DNA from: Cellulomonas palmilytica | GTDB taxonomy: Bacteria; Actinomycetota; Actinomycetes; Actinomycetales; Cellulomonadaceae | Direction: 5' to 3' | NCBI RefSeq assembly: GCF_021590045.1 | Contig: NZ_CP062221.1 | Coordinates: 1,426,001-1,490,000 of the forward strand | Length of the DNA: 64,000 bases | Made by a program: the position numbers and the translations under genes | Shown here: positions 9,201 to 18,569 of the stretch, in pieces | Layout: each line of letters starts with the position of its first letter | How positions within the stretch are numbered: the stretch's first letter is position 1 | Notes under the pieces: generated by a model | What the model was told of the DNA's origin: nothing | The model's database searches: none | What the model saw: only the letters and a program-made list of their open reading frames with translations

Positions 9201-10175
9201 TCACCGCCGTGAGACCCTGGCCAGGGCGCGACGCCCGACGTTGAGCACCCGGGCGGGCAGCTCGCGGATCTGCCGGCGACGCCGCTCACGGTCGTACCGG
9301 GCGCGCATCGACGCGACGAGCGCGACCCCGTCGGCCGGTGCGTCGACCAGCCCGCGCTCCGCCCAGAAGCCCGCGAGCTGCGCCGTCGCCTGCGGGTCGA
9401 GCCGGGGCACGGCGTCCCGGTGCAGGCCGAGCACCGGCAGGTCGCGGCCCGCGTCGAGCACCGCGCGCACGCCCTGCGGCGTCGCGAGCCGGGGCCACAC
9501 CACCGGGTTCGGCTCGTCGGTGAGCTCCAGGGTCCGTTCGAGCGTGCCGTCGCGCCGCGCCAGCCAACCCGCGTACAGGAAGAACTCGGTGAGGTCGTGC
9601 GCCAGGAACTCGCGCGCGAACGGGCGCCCCGCGGCCGACTCGACGTCCGCCAGCATCGCGAGCACGACCTCGCGGTCGAGCGTGAACGGCGTCGTCGTCG
9701 CCGCGAAGCGGCCCACGTGCTCGGCCGGGTCGAGGCCGAGGTACCGGCACACGCGCTCGAGCGCGGGCCGCAACGTGTGGTCGGTGTAGGAGTACGCGCG
9801 CACACGCGCGCGTCCGTCCGCCGCGACGAAGAACGCGTCGTCGGGCCGTGCGACGAAGTGGTTCTTCGCGTCGAGCGCGACGTAGTGCGGGGTCTCGACG
9901 AGCCGGGCCACCGCGAGCTTGAGGATCTGCTGGCTGCGCCAGCCGGACGTCGTCGGCAGGTCCGTGACGTCGGCCGGGCGCAGCACCCGCACGCGCGGGG
10001 CGAGCGCGCCGTACGCGCGGACCAGCGCGTCGACCTCCCGCAGGCCCCGGCGGGTGTTGTCCAGGACGACCACGCGGGCGTCGGACGGGGCGTGCCGCGC
10101 GAACGACCGCGCCTGCAGCCCGAGCAGCTGGACCTCCGCCTCGAAGACGGGGGTCACGAACGTGAGTGCCGGCAC
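9201..10175 (-). CDS. DUF6492 family putative glycosyltransferase
   Basis: The 324-residue soluble protein begins LTFVTPVFEAEVQLLGLQARSF and contains a short acidic-aromatic block, YVALDAKNHF, which is the hallmark of DUF6492. This family is thought to be GT-A-like glycosyltransferases, with the LDAKN Asp playing the role of the DxD metal ligand; that assignment is inference. Start GTG 10175 is supported by GGAAGGA 7 nt upstream. It lies between the two beta-helix genes on the same strand, with 110 nt and a strong terminator separating it from copy 2, so it has its own start signal. A role in adding a sugar to the island's polymer or to its secreted proteins is plausible. Confidence 0.65.
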   Translation of the reverse strand: MPALTFVTPVFEAEVQLLGLQARSFARHAPSDARVVVLDNTRRGLREVDALVRAYGALAPRVRVLRPADVTDLPTTSGWRSQQILKLAVARLVETPHYVALDAKNHFVARPDDAFFVAADGRARVRAYSYTDHTLRPALERVCRYLGLDPAEHVGRFAATTTPFTLDREVVLAMLADVESAAGRPFAREFLAHDLTEFFLYAGWLARRDGTLERTLELTDEPNPVVWPRLATPQGVRAVLDAGRDLPVLGLHRDAVPRLDPQATAQLAGFWAERGLVDAPADGVALVASMRARYDRERRRRQIRELPARVLNVGRRALARVSRR

Positions 10176-10220
10176 CGCGGGTCCTTCCAGTCACGGGTCC
10201 GGCGAGCGTAGCGAAGACGC

Positions 10221-10258
10221 GAGGGGACCGTCCCGGGTTTCCCCGGGACGGTCCCCTC
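10221..10258 (-). terminator. Perfect 17-bp terminator hairpin
   Basis: GAGGGGACCGTCCCGGG (10221-10237) and CCCGGGACGGTCCCCTC (10242-10258) pair perfectly around a 4-nt loop. It lies 28 nt after the stop of beta-helix copy 2 and before the DUF6492 start, so it insulates the two minus-strand genes. Confidence 0.85.
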
Positions 10259-10285
10259 GGCGTCAGCGGTCGACGGCCGCGCGGG

Positions 10286-11935
10286 TCAGCCCTTCTTCAG
10301 GGTGATGGCCGAGCCGTCCTCGTAGGTGTTCGAGGTGATGGTGCTCTTGCTCGTCGTCGTCGTCGGGGCGATGTACGCGCACCCCTTGCGGCTGTGCGAG
10401 CCGAACGTGTTGCCGCTCATCTGCAGGGCGATCGCGCCGCGACCGGACTCGGCCACGTTGACCGTGCAGGCGCCGTGGTCGAGGAAGTTGCGCTCGATGA
10501 CCAGGCCGGTCACGGTGCCGAGGCCCTGCGTCACCATGATGGCCGCGTTGTACGCGCCCTCCATGCGGTTGCCGATCAGCGAGATGTTCGCGCCCTTGAC
10601 GATCTGCACGTTGTCGTCGTGCGTCCCGTCGGAGTGGCTCGGGTCATTCTCGTAATGCAGCGTGTCGTGCAGCCAGGAAGCGGTCAGCTTCTTGTTGTCA
10701 CCGTAGAAGTGCACATTGTCGATGACGTCGTGGATGTTCAGTCGCGTCGCGTCGATGGTGCCGCTGCCGCGCAGGCCGTCGACCAGCCAGTTCGGCGTGG
10801 AGTTGTACAGCTCCGAGTCGGAGATCTTCAGCGACCCCGTGGACTCCACGACGACCAGGCCGCGCGCCACGTCGGTGGCACGGCCGCGCACGATCGTGTT
10901 CTGGATGACGACGTCCTTGGCCTTGACCGTGACGAAGCCCCGGATGTCCATGCCGTTGACGACCGTGCCGGCCTTCGTGATCGTGAGGTCACCGTTGTGG
11001 ACCTGGAGGTAGGTGCCGCGCGGGACGCCCGTGGTCGAGGCGCTCGGCACGTAGGTGCCGGGCTCGGGGGCGAGGGTCTTGTCGGCGCTCAGGTCGCGCG
11101 CGGCGTCGGTCGGGCCGGCCCACACGTCCGCGACCTGCGAGGTCACGGCGCCCGCCGTCGCGGGGGCGTACGTGGTGAACGCGACGCCGCCCGCGGTCTG
11201 CAGCGCGGCCGTCGAGTCGCTCGCGGTGAGCGTCCAGGCGTCGGGTTCCTGCGTGCCGGTCGGCCAGGCCTTGGCGGACACGACCGTGGGCGACGTGCCG
11301 GTCGCCTGGACGCGAACCTGCAGGTCAGCGGTGGGGTCGAGGCGCAGGCGCTCGGTCGTCGTGGCGATCGTCGAGGCGCTCGTGCCGTTCACCCGCAGCA
11401 GGCTGGGGACCACGGTGCCGTCCGTCTGGACCTTGAGCTTGAAGCGGTAGCCGGACGTCGTGTCCAGCGCGCGGGCGGTCGCGTACAGGTCCACGGTGCC
11501 GCTCTTCGGGAGCGCCGCGAGGCCGACCTGGGCCTGCAGCTCGGTGTCGGTCGACGACACGTCGAGGAAGGAGGACTGGTTGCCGCCCGTGCTGCCGAGC
11601 GCCGTGGTGGCGACGCCGCCCTCGGCCCGGAAGGCGGACGCCGCGGCGGAGTGCTCCCAGGCGCCGGACGACGCCTCGCCCCACCCGCTGGTGGTCTCGC
11701 GGTCGAACGTGTCGACGGCGTACGGCTGGGTCGACACGGCCTCGGACTCGGGGGCCGTGCTGTCGGGTGCGCCCCACGCCGAGGCGCTGGTGGTGCTCGT
11801 CACGACCATGCCGAGCGCGACGGCGGTCGCGGCACCGGCCGTCGCGAGAACGCGCCGGCGGGGATTCGATGAAGAAGTTGTGAATGCCGAGGTGGGGGAC
11901 GGCGAGGGGGACGGGACGCGCGTGGAAATGGGCAC
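10286..11935 (-). CDS. Secreted right-handed beta-helix protein with beta-sandwich N-domain (copy 2)
   Basis: The 549-residue protein has a signal peptide (RRR then VLATAGAATAVALGMVV, cleavage likely after SASA near residue 53). Residues about 72-270 are a beta-sandwich-like module (DTFDRETTSGWGEASSGAW ... DSTAALQTAGGVAF) also present twice in the 1,710-residue protein at 28624. Residues about 300-549 are a parallel beta-helix closely related to copy 1: shared blocks include SWLHD-LHY, DGTHDDN-QI, EGAYNAAIM and NVAE-GRG. Start GTG 11935 has AGGAGA five nt upstream. Copies 1 and 2 therefore share the C-terminal helix but carry unrelated N-terminal halves, which suggests the helix is the active or binding part. 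Likely acts in the extracellular matrix; no substrate is known. Confidence 0.8.
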   Translation of the reverse strand: MPISTRVPSPSPSPTSAFTTSSSNPRRRVLATAGAATAVALGMVVTSTTSASAWGAPDSTAPESEAVSTQPYAVDTFDRETTSGWGEASSGAWEHSAAASAFRAEGGVATTALGSTGGNQSSFLDVSSTDTELQAQVGLAALPKSGTVDLYATARALDTTSGYRFKLKVQTDGTVVPSLLRVNGTSASTIATTTERLRLDPTADLQVRVQATGTSPTVVSAKAWPTGTQEPDAWTLTASDSTAALQTAGGVAFTTYAPATAGAVTSQVADVWAGPTDAARDLSADKTLAPEPGTYVPSASTTGVPRGTYLQVHNGDLTITKAGTVVNGMDIRGFVTVKAKDVVIQNTIVRGRATDVARGLVVVESTGSLKISDSELYNSTPNWLVDGLRGSGTIDATRLNIHDVIDNVHFYGDNKKLTASWLHDTLHYENDPSHSDGTHDDNVQIVKGANISLIGNRMEGAYNAAIMVTQGLGTVTGLVIERNFLDHGACTVNVAESGRGAIALQMSGNTFGSHSRKGCAYIAPTTTTSKSTITSNTYEDGSAITLKKG

Positions 11936-11946
11936 AGAAATCTCCT

Positions 11947-12234
11947 GGGGGGATGCCTACTGCCGCGGTCCGGATCGGACCAGAGCGGGGGGGATGTGCT
12001 CTCCGCGGCCATTCCATGGTTACGCGTTGTTTGTCGGGACTTCTGGGGCGTAAGGACCAAGTCGGACGTGAGCCGAGCCACAATCCGCATTTCTGCGCTT
12101 TTTCACCCGCGCGCAATTCCGTGCGCACTCGGTCGAGTGACAGCGAACCGGGTGAAATCGGACGAACCGGTGTAGACAGGGACGGATCGCGCAGTAACCT
12201 CGCCGTACGCATGGGAACCCTGGGGGGGCTTGAC
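11947..12234. promoter_or_regulatory. Divergent regulatory region with two copies of the shared motif
   Basis: This 288-nt gap separates divergent genes (beta-helix copy 2 and the initiating sugar transferase). It holds TTTCACCCG at 12101-12109 and CGGGTGAAA at 12149-12157; each reads CGGGTGAAA in the direction of its own gene. A possible -10, TAACCT, lies near 12196. No other feature is seen. Confidence 0.5.
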
Positions 12235-13764
12235 ATGACGCTGACGGCCGACCGTGGTGGACCTGACGTCTACGAGTCGTTCGACCGCCGCGCCCGTTCG
12301 CGCGAGCCGCGCCGGTCGTGGGCGTCGACGCGACCCTTCGAACCGCGCAGGACGCCGTTCAACGCCCCGACGGTCGTCGCACGGACCTGGGCGGTGCGCT
12401 CGCGGCGCTCGCGCGCCCTGCTCGTCGTGACCGACGCGCTGTCGGCGTCGCTCGTGGCGCTCGCGCTCACCGCGACGACCATCGGCGTCGAGGGGGCGAC
12501 GCTCGCGTGGGCCGCGGCCGCCGGGGTCGTGCTGCCGGCCGCGATCGCGCTGACGCGCGGCTACGACGCCCGTCGGATCGGGGTCGGTGCGCAGGAGTTC
12601 CAGTCCGTCGTCACCGGCGGGCTGGCCGTGGCCGCGGCCGTGGTGGGCCTCGCCTTCACGTTCGAGCTGCCCGTCCCGCGCGCCGTGGTGTTCGCGGGCA
12701 TCCCGAGCGCCGTCGCGTTCGCCTGCCTGCTGCGGTACGCCGCGCGCAAGCGGCTGCACCACCGGCGTCAGCACGGCCTGGACATGCGCCGCACGCTCGT
12801 CGTCGGGCGGCCCCAGGACGCGTCCCGCGCGACGTACGAGCTCCAGCAGACCGCCTACGAGGGCTACGACGTCGTCGGGCTCTGCCTGCCGTCCGTCGAC
12901 GACCGCGCACCGCTCGTCGACGTCCCCGTGCTCGGGGCGGTCGCCGACATCGCGCAGGTCGTCTCCGACTACGCGATCGAGGTCGTCATCGTCACCAGCG
13001 GCACGCTGAGCGGGCCCGCCGCGCGCCGGCTCGGCTGGGCGCTCGACCGCGCGGGCGCCGAGATGGTGATGATGCCGGACCTCGTCGAGGTCAGCGGGCC
13101 GCGCCTGAGCGTGCGGCCCGTCGGGATCCTGCCGCTGCTCGAGGTGGAGGTGGCGCCGCCGCGACGGCGGATCGTCGCCAAGGCCGTGATGGACCGGATC
13201 CTGTCGCCGCTGTTCGCGCTCGCCGCCGCACCCGTCGTGCTGGTGCTCGCCGCAGCGGTCCGGCTCACCTCGGCCGGGCCCGCGTTCTACCGCAACACGC
13301 GGATCGGGGTCGACGGGCGCCCCTTCACCATGTGGAAGCTCCGCTCGATGTACGTCGACGCGGACGCCCGCCGGGCCGCGCTCGAGGCCTCCTCCGACGG
13401 CAACGGCGTGCTGTTCAAGATGCGCGACGACCCGCGCGTCACGCCGCTGGGCCGGTTCATGCGCAAGTACTCGCTCGACGAGCTCCCGCAGCTGTGGAAC
13501 GTGCTGCGGGGCGACATGTCGCTCGTCGGCCCCCGACCGCCGCTGCCCGGCGAGGTCAGCGAGTACGAGGACGAGGTGCACCGCCGCCTGCGCGTCAAGC
13601 CGGGGCTCACGGGCCTGTGGCAGGTCAGCGGACGCTCCGACCTCGACTGGGCCGACTCGGTGCGTCTGGACCTGCGGTACGCCGACAACTGGTCGTTCGC
13701 GATGGACCTCATGATCCTGTGGAAGACCGCGCGCGCCGTGTTCCTCTCCACCGGCGCCTACTGA
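12235..13764 (+). CDS. Polyprenyl glycosylphosphotransferase (WbaP/CpsE type) initiating EPS synthesis
   Basis: Transfers a sugar-1-phosphate from a UDP-sugar to undecaprenyl phosphate on the inner face of the membrane, the first step of a lipid-linked EPS repeat unit. The 509-residue protein has four to five N-terminal membrane segments (about 65-190), a CoA-binding-like domain (about 195-330) and the C-terminal catalytic domain: a membrane hairpin, FYRNTRIGVDGRPFTMWKLRSM, DPRVTPLGRFMRKYSLDELPQ and LVGPRPPLPGEV, then KPGLTGLWQVSGRSDL. These motifs define the family. ATG 12235 is preferred over ATG 12211 because a GGGGGG stretch precedes it by about 7 nt. It opens the plus-strand run and is followed by the acyltransferase 13 nt later. 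Confidence 0.93.
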   Translation: MTLTADRGGPDVYESFDRRARSREPRRSWASTRPFEPRRTPFNAPTVVARTWAVRSRRSRALLVVTDALSASLVALALTATTIGVEGATLAWAAAAGVVLPAAIALTRGYDARRIGVGAQEFQSVVTGGLAVAAAVVGLAFTFELPVPRAVVFAGIPSAVAFACLLRYAARKRLHHRRQHGLDMRRTLVVGRPQDASRATYELQQTAYEGYDVVGLCLPSVDDRAPLVDVPVLGAVADIAQVVSDYAIEVVIVTSGTLSGPAARRLGWALDRAGAEMVMMPDLVEVSGPRLSVRPVGILPLLEVEVAPPRRRIVAKAVMDRILSPLFALAAAPVVLVLAAAVRLTSAGPAFYRNTRIGVDGRPFTMWKLRSMYVDADARRAALEASSDGNGVLFKMRDDPRVTPLGRFMRKYSLDELPQLWNVLRGDMSLVGPRPPLPGEVSEYEDEVHRRLRVKPGLTGLWQVSGRSDLDWADSVRLDLRYADNWSFAMDLMILWKTARAVFLSTGAY

Positions 13765-13777
13765 GGGCCGGACCGCA

Positions 13778-15880
13778 GTGGCCGTGACGGCGACGAGCAG
13801 CGCCCGCCTCGCCGAGCAGGAGCGCGCCGACGACGTGCCGACCGCGCAGCGCCTGCGCGGGTCGGCGAGCGAGATCCGCCCCGAGATCCAGGCGCTGCGC
13901 GCGGTCGCGGTGCTGCTCGTGCTCGCGTACCACGTCGCGCCCGCACGCCTGCCGGGCGGCTACATCGGCGTCGACGTCTTCTTCGTCATCTCCGGGTTCC
14001 TCATCACGGCGCACATCGTCAAGCCGCTGCGCCGCGGGACCTTCACGTTCCGCGGCTTCTACGCGCGCCGCGCGGTGCGCCTGCTGCCCGCGTCGCTGCT
14101 GGTCCTGGCGTTCACGCTCGCCGTCACGCTCGCCGTCGTGCCGCAGAGCCGGTGGCCGCAGTTCGGGCAGCAGATCGCCGCGAGCGCCCTCTACGTCGAG
14201 AACTGGGTGCTCGCCGGCAACGCGACGGACTACTCGGCCCCGGCCGCGAACGTCAGCCCGGTCCAGCACTTCTGGTCGCTGTCGGCCGAGGAGCAGTTCT
14301 ACCTCGTGTGGCCGGCGCTCCTGCTGCTCGGGCTCCTGGTCTCGCGGCGCACCCGCTCGTGGCGCCTCGCGTTCGCTACCGTCCTCGTCCCGCTCGCGCT
14401 CGTCTCGCTCGCCTGGTCGGTGTACCGGACCGCGCAGGAGCCGTCGGCCGCGTACTTCGTCACGACGACGCGCGCGTGGGAGTTCGCCGCGGGCGGTCTG
14501 ACCTGGTTGGTCGCCGACCGGCTCGGGCTCCTGCCCCGCGACCGCCGCGCGCTCGCGAGCTGGGCGGGGCTCGCGGTGATCGGCGCCTGCGCGCTGCTGT
14601 TCTCGGCGCGCACCCCGTTCCCGGGGTGGGTCGCCGGCATCCCGGTGGTGGCCGCGGCCGCCGTCCTGGCGGCCGGTCTGCCCGAGACCCGGTGGGGGCC
14701 CGCGCGGATCATGCGGTGGCGTCCGGTGCAGGTCGTCGGCGACATGTCGTACTCGCTGTACCTGTGGCACTGGCCGCTGATCGTCCTGCTGCCGTACGTG
14801 GTGTCGCAGGCGTCCGGCGCGAGGGGACGCGTGGCCGCCGTCGCGTTGGCCTTCCCGCTCGCGTACCTGACCCGCCGGTACGTCGAGGTGCCGCTCATGG
14901 AGCGCTACCGCCCCGGCTCGGGGTCCGCCCACGTACGGCCCGGGGTCATCGGGGTGGCCGTCGCGTGCGCCATGGCGCTCGTCGCCGTCCCGGCCCTCGC
15001 GGCCGACCGCACGGTCGAGCACCGGCGGGAGCAGGCATGGGCGGAGCTCGACGCGCGCGTCGCCGCGGCGGGGGACTGCTTCGGCGCGGCGGCGCTGGAC
15101 GCGGACTGCGCGCCGGGCGGCGACGTCGTGCCGGACCCGGTCATCGCCGACCTGGACGACTTCGGCATCCTCAACCGCGGGTGCCAGGTGCGCAGCACCA
15201 CCACCGAGGCCCGCACGTGCACGTTCGGCGACCCGTCGGGCGCCACGTCCGTGGCGCTCGTGGGTGACTCCCACGCCGCGCAGTGGGCGCCCGCGCTCGA
15301 CCTCGTGGGCGAGGAGCGCGGCTGGAAGGTCACCACCTACCTGCGCTCGGGCTGCCCCGTGACGCAGACCCGCCCCGCGGGCCGGGGGACGTCGAACGAG
15401 GCGTGCGGCGTGTGGGAGCGCAACGTGCTGCGCGCGCTCGCCGAGGGCGACTTCGACGTGGTCGTGACCTCGGCCCTGGCGGGCACGGTCTACACCGAGG
15501 ACCCGTCCGGTGTGCAGGGGTTCACCGACGCGTGGGCGCCGCTGCTCGAGGCGGGCTCGCAGGTCGTCGCGATCCGCGACAACCCCGACCCGACCCACGC
15601 CGGGATCCCGAGCACGCCCGTCTGCGTCGAGGAGCGCGGGCCGCTGGGGTGCGGCACGGACCCCGGTCGGAGCCTTCGCGCGGACCCGCTCGTCGAGGCC
15701 GTCTCGCAGACCCCGGGCGCGGACCTCGTGGACCTGACCGACCGGTTCTGCGTCGAGGACACGTGCCCGGCCGTCATCGGCGACGTCCTCGTCTACCACC
15801 AGGCGCAGCACGTCACGACGACGTACATGCGCTCGCTCGCGCCGAGCCTGGGAGCCGCGCTCGACGAGGTGCTCGACTGA
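13778..15880 (+). CDS. Membrane acyltransferase (AT3) with C-terminal SGNH domain
   Basis: An OafA/OatA-like O-acyltransferase of 700 residues. The N-terminal AT3 domain has about ten membrane helices and the typical opening EIQALRAVAVLLVLAYHVAP, with the His in AYH, followed by GGYIGVDVFFVISGFLI. After a final helix near residue 400 comes an extracytoplasmic SGNH hydrolase-like domain with GDSHAAQW near residue 490. Such two-domain enzymes move acyl groups across the membrane and place them on glycans, so this protein probably acetylates the EPS repeat unit or the wall. GTG 13778 starts 13 nt after the sugar transferase stop, implying one operon. A hairpin ends the run. Confidence 0.9.
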   Translation: MAVTATSSARLAEQERADDVPTAQRLRGSASEIRPEIQALRAVAVLLVLAYHVAPARLPGGYIGVDVFFVISGFLITAHIVKPLRRGTFTFRGFYARRAVRLLPASLLVLAFTLAVTLAVVPQSRWPQFGQQIAASALYVENWVLAGNATDYSAPAANVSPVQHFWSLSAEEQFYLVWPALLLLGLLVSRRTRSWRLAFATVLVPLALVSLAWSVYRTAQEPSAAYFVTTTRAWEFAAGGLTWLVADRLGLLPRDRRALASWAGLAVIGACALLFSARTPFPGWVAGIPVVAAAAVLAAGLPETRWGPARIMRWRPVQVVGDMSYSLYLWHWPLIVLLPYVVSQASGARGRVAAVALAFPLAYLTRRYVEVPLMERYRPGSGSAHVRPGVIGVAVACAMALVAVPALAADRTVEHRREQAWAELDARVAAAGDCFGAAALDADCAPGGDVVPDPVIADLDDFGILNRGCQVRSTTTEARTCTFGDPSGATSVALVGDSHAAQWAPALDLVGEERGWKVTTYLRSGCPVTQTRPAGRGTSNEACGVWERNVLRALAEGDFDVVVTSALAGTVYTEDPSGVQGFTDAWAPLLEAGSQVVAIRDNPDPTHAGIPSTPVCVEERGPLGCGTDPGRSLRADPLVEAVSQTPGADLVDLTDRFCVEDTCPAVIGDVLVYHQAQHVTTTYMRSLAPSLGAALDEVLD

Positions 15881-15892
15881 CGGGACCACTCG

Positions 15893-15915
15893 CCGACGAA
15901 AAAGGGGCTCGTCGG
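15893..15915. terminator. Hairpin between convergent acyltransferase and flippase genes
   Basis: CCGACGA (15893-15899) and TCGTCGG (15909-15915) form a 7-bp stem with an A-rich loop (AAAAGGGGC). It is short, but it lies between two convergent stops. Confidence 0.45.
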
Positions 15916-15927
15916 GCGGTGCGGCCG

Positions 15928-17430
15928 TCAGGCGGCCGGCGCGGGGGCGGCGCTGCGCGTCCCGCGCGCCGTGTGCACCACGGACGCGACCTCGCTCAGG
16001 TCCTTGCGCACCCGCGGCACCGTCAGGTACCAGAGCGCGAACGCAGCGCCGACGCCGACGAGCGCGAGCGCCAGCTGCGCCCACGCGCCCGTCACGAGCG
16101 TCGAGGCGGCCCAGCCGGCGAGCGCGCAGGAACCGAACATGACGACCGCGCGCGTGCCGCCCGAGAGCAGCGCGCGCAGCGGGACGGGCGTGTGACGGGC
16201 GACCCACCACAGCGACAGCGGCCACGCGAGCATCGGCGCGACCGCGTACCCCGCCGCGACGCCGACGACCCCCCAGATGCTCCCGACGAGCACGCACGTG
16301 ATCCGGATCGACGCCGACACGAGCGTGTACCGCAGCAGGACGTTCGTCAGGCCCGTCGCGAGGTACACCCAGTAGCCGACGTACGCGAGCGTCTGGAACA
16401 CGCCCGCGGCCGCGAGGAACCGGAGCAGTGGCTCGGCGCCGAGCCACTGCGGGCCCAGCAGGATCGAGGTCAGCGGGCCGGCGGCCGCGATGACGAACGC
16501 GAGCCCGGCGACGAGCGTGTACGCGAGCGCGAGCTGGCCACGCCGGACGAACTCACCGAACCGCTCGGGCTGGTCGCGCAGCCGGGACAGGACGGGCAGC
16601 GCGACGGTCGTCGAGGGCGCGCGCAGCTGCGTGAGCGGCTGCATGAGCAGCGTGAACGCGCGGTTGTAGACGCCCAGGGGCTGCGCGCCGAACCGCAGAC
16701 CGATGGTGAGCGAGTCGACGTTGTTGCTCGCGTAACCCACGAGCTGGGTGCCCAGGAGGTTCCACCCGAACCGCACGAGCCCGGCCATCGGCTCGCCGCG
16801 TCGCGGGCGCCGGGGCAGCCAGCGCGCGGCGATCACCCCGCCCGCCGCGAGCGTCGCGGCGGTCATGACCTGCTGCCCGACGAGCGCCCACCACCCCGCG
16901 CCGGACACCGCGAGGACGATGCCCGCGACGAGGCCGAGCAGCGGGGAGGCCACGTCGACGGCCGCGAGCTGGGCGAAGCGCATGTGCCGTGTGAGGTGCG
17001 CCCGGTACTGCGTCGCCATGCCGTTGAGCAGGAACGTCAGGGCGAGCCCACGCGTGATCGGGACGAGGTCGGGCTCGTCGTACAGGGCCGCGACGAGCGG
17101 TGCGCACGCGAACGCGAGAACGCCGAGCAGCGCGCCGATCCCGGTGTTGAGCCAGAACAGGTTGTCGCGCTGCTGCCGGGTGAGGCGCTGCGCCTGGATC
17201 GCGGCGGACGACAGGCCGAAGTCCCGGAACAGGTCGCCGATGCCGACGACGGCGAGAGCCATGGCGACCAGGCCGTAGTCGTGCGGCGTGAGCAGGTGGG
17301 CGAGCACCACGACGCCGCCGACCTGCACGGCCATCCGGACGACCTGGCTGCCGACGGTCACGATCGCGCCGCGCGCGGCGCGCTTCCCGAGGGCCGGTCC
17401 GGCCTGCAGGACGTCGTCGTCGTCGGCCAC
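15928..17430 (-). CDS. Lipopolysaccharide/EPS flippase (Wzx/MOP family)
   Basis: The 500-residue protein is mostly hydrophobic, with 12 or more membrane helices, and starts with the MATE/MOP pattern RGAIVTVGSQVVRMAVQVGGVVVLAHLLTP. DYGLVAMALAVVG and GLRFGAQPLGVYNRAF match RfbX/Wzx relatives of the MOP exporter superfamily. It would move the undecaprenyl-linked repeat unit to the outer face. GTG 17430 lies 2 nt after the stop of the pyruvyl transferase, so the start is decided by coupling; the frame remains open far upstream but only across that gene. Transcribed with 17433 and 18570 on the minus strand. Confidence 0.9.
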   Translation of the reverse strand: MADDDDVLQAGPALGKRAARGAIVTVGSQVVRMAVQVGGVVVLAHLLTPHDYGLVAMALAVVGIGDLFRDFGLSSAAIQAQRLTRQQRDNLFWLNTGIGALLGVLAFACAPLVAALYDEPDLVPITRGLALTFLLNGMATQYRAHLTRHMRFAQLAAVDVASPLLGLVAGIVLAVSGAGWWALVGQQVMTAATLAAGGVIAARWLPRRPRRGEPMAGLVRFGWNLLGTQLVGYASNNVDSLTIGLRFGAQPLGVYNRAFTLLMQPLTQLRAPSTTVALPVLSRLRDQPERFGEFVRRGQLALAYTLVAGLAFVIAAAGPLTSILLGPQWLGAEPLLRFLAAAGVFQTLAYVGYWVYLATGLTNVLLRYTLVSASIRITCVLVGSIWGVVGVAAGYAVAPMLAWPLSLWWVARHTPVPLRALLSGGTRAVVMFGSCALAGWAASTLVTGAWAQLALALVGVGAAFALWYLTVPRVRKDLSEVASVVHTARGTRSAAPAPAA

Positions 17431-17432
17431 GG

Positions 17433-18503
17433 TCAGGCCAGCTTGCGCAGCGCGGCCTCGGCCGGCAGCAGCGCCGTGAGCGCCGTCTCGCGCACCCGCG
17501 CGGCCTGCGCGGCGAGCGTCGGGTCCGCGACGAGCGCGAGCGCGGTGGCCGCCGGGTCCGGGTCCTCGCGCAGGTCGACCGTCGCGTGCCAGCCGAGCGC
17601 CTCGAGCAGCGGGGCGAACTTGCGCGAGTAGGCGAGCGGGACCGCGGGCGTGCCCACGGACAGCGCGTTGAGGCACGCGTGCATGCGGGACCCGAGGACG
17701 ACGGTCGCGGACGCGACGACGCGCCGCACCTCGTCGAGGTCCTCGGGGACCACGGCCTCGAGGCCGCGCTCGGCCGCGAGCTCGCGCACCACGGGCACGT
17801 CGTCGTCGTGACCGCGGGACGCCAGGACGTGCGCGAGGAGCGTGACGCGGCGGCCCTGCGCCGTGAGCTCGTCGAGGATCGTGGTGACGGTCGTGCGGTA
17901 GCGGGTCGCGTCGACGTGCGGGCCGGGCTGCCACAGCAGGCCGGAGACGTTGAGGACGACGTCGCGGTCGCGCTCGACCTCGGGCACGGGCAGCGCGAAC
18001 ACGACGTCGGTCGTCAGGACGTCGACCTCGCGCCCGAGCGACGCGGCGGCCTGCGCGGAGAGGTGGTCGCGCGCCATGACGGTGGTCGCGCGTGCGAGGG
18101 ACCGACGGGCGACGGCCCGCCCGGCGAGCGTCGAGAACGGCCCGATGGTCTGCGGCCCGAGCACGACGGGCACGCCGGAGCGGGTCGCGAGCTCGGCCAT
18201 GAGCGACATCGTCGTGAGGCGCGGCAGGCCGTAGATGTCGGCGAAGCTGTCGCCCGAGCGCGTGTCGACCACCACGTCGTACCCGCTGATCCAGCGCCGC
18301 AGCCCGTGGTGCCCGGTCACGTGCTCGCGCACGAGCTGGCGCGGACCGCCGACGGGGACGGGCGCGACGCCGCGGCCCGAGCTCTGGAACTCGACCGTGA
18401 CGTCGTCGAACGCCCGCCTCAGGAGTGCCGCGGTGCCGTGCGCCAGGGCGCGGACCCCCAGGTTGGGTGACCTGTCGTCGGCCCACAGGACCAGTGCTCG
18501 CAC
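17433..18503 (-). CDS. Polysaccharide pyruvyl transferase family protein
   Basis: The 356-residue soluble enzyme resembles CsaB/WcaK. The N-terminus is LVLWADDRSPNLGVRALAHG, the middle has VVLGPQTIGPF (typical GPQTIGP block), and the C-terminal domain has VLGSRMHACLNALSVGTPAV, the conserved R-H region of the family. These enzymes transfer pyruvate from phosphoenolpyruvate to a sugar as a ketal, giving the polymer negative charge. GTG 18503 has an AGGTGAG sequence about 8 nt upstream. It sits between the flippase (2-nt gap) and the GT2-GT4 gene, so pyruvylation probably occurs on the lipid-linked repeat before export. Confidence 0.9.
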   Translation of the reverse strand: MRALVLWADDRSPNLGVRALAHGTAALLRRAFDDVTVEFQSSGRGVAPVPVGGPRQLVREHVTGHHGLRRWISGYDVVVDTRSGDSFADIYGLPRLTTMSLMAELATRSGVPVVLGPQTIGPFSTLAGRAVARRSLARATTVMARDHLSAQAAASLGREVDVLTTDVVFALPVPEVERDRDVVLNVSGLLWQPGPHVDATRYRTTVTTILDELTAQGRRVTLLAHVLASRGHDDDVPVVRELAAERGLEAVVPEDLDEVRRVVASATVVLGSRMHACLNALSVGTPAVPLAYSRKFAPLLEALGWHATVDLREDPDPAATALALVADPTLAAQAARVRETALTALLPAEAALRKLA

Positions 18504-18569
18504 GTCTGTCTCACCTCTCGCCGGGCCCGGTACCGGGTCGAGGCCCCGGCGCCGTCGACCCGGACGAAT

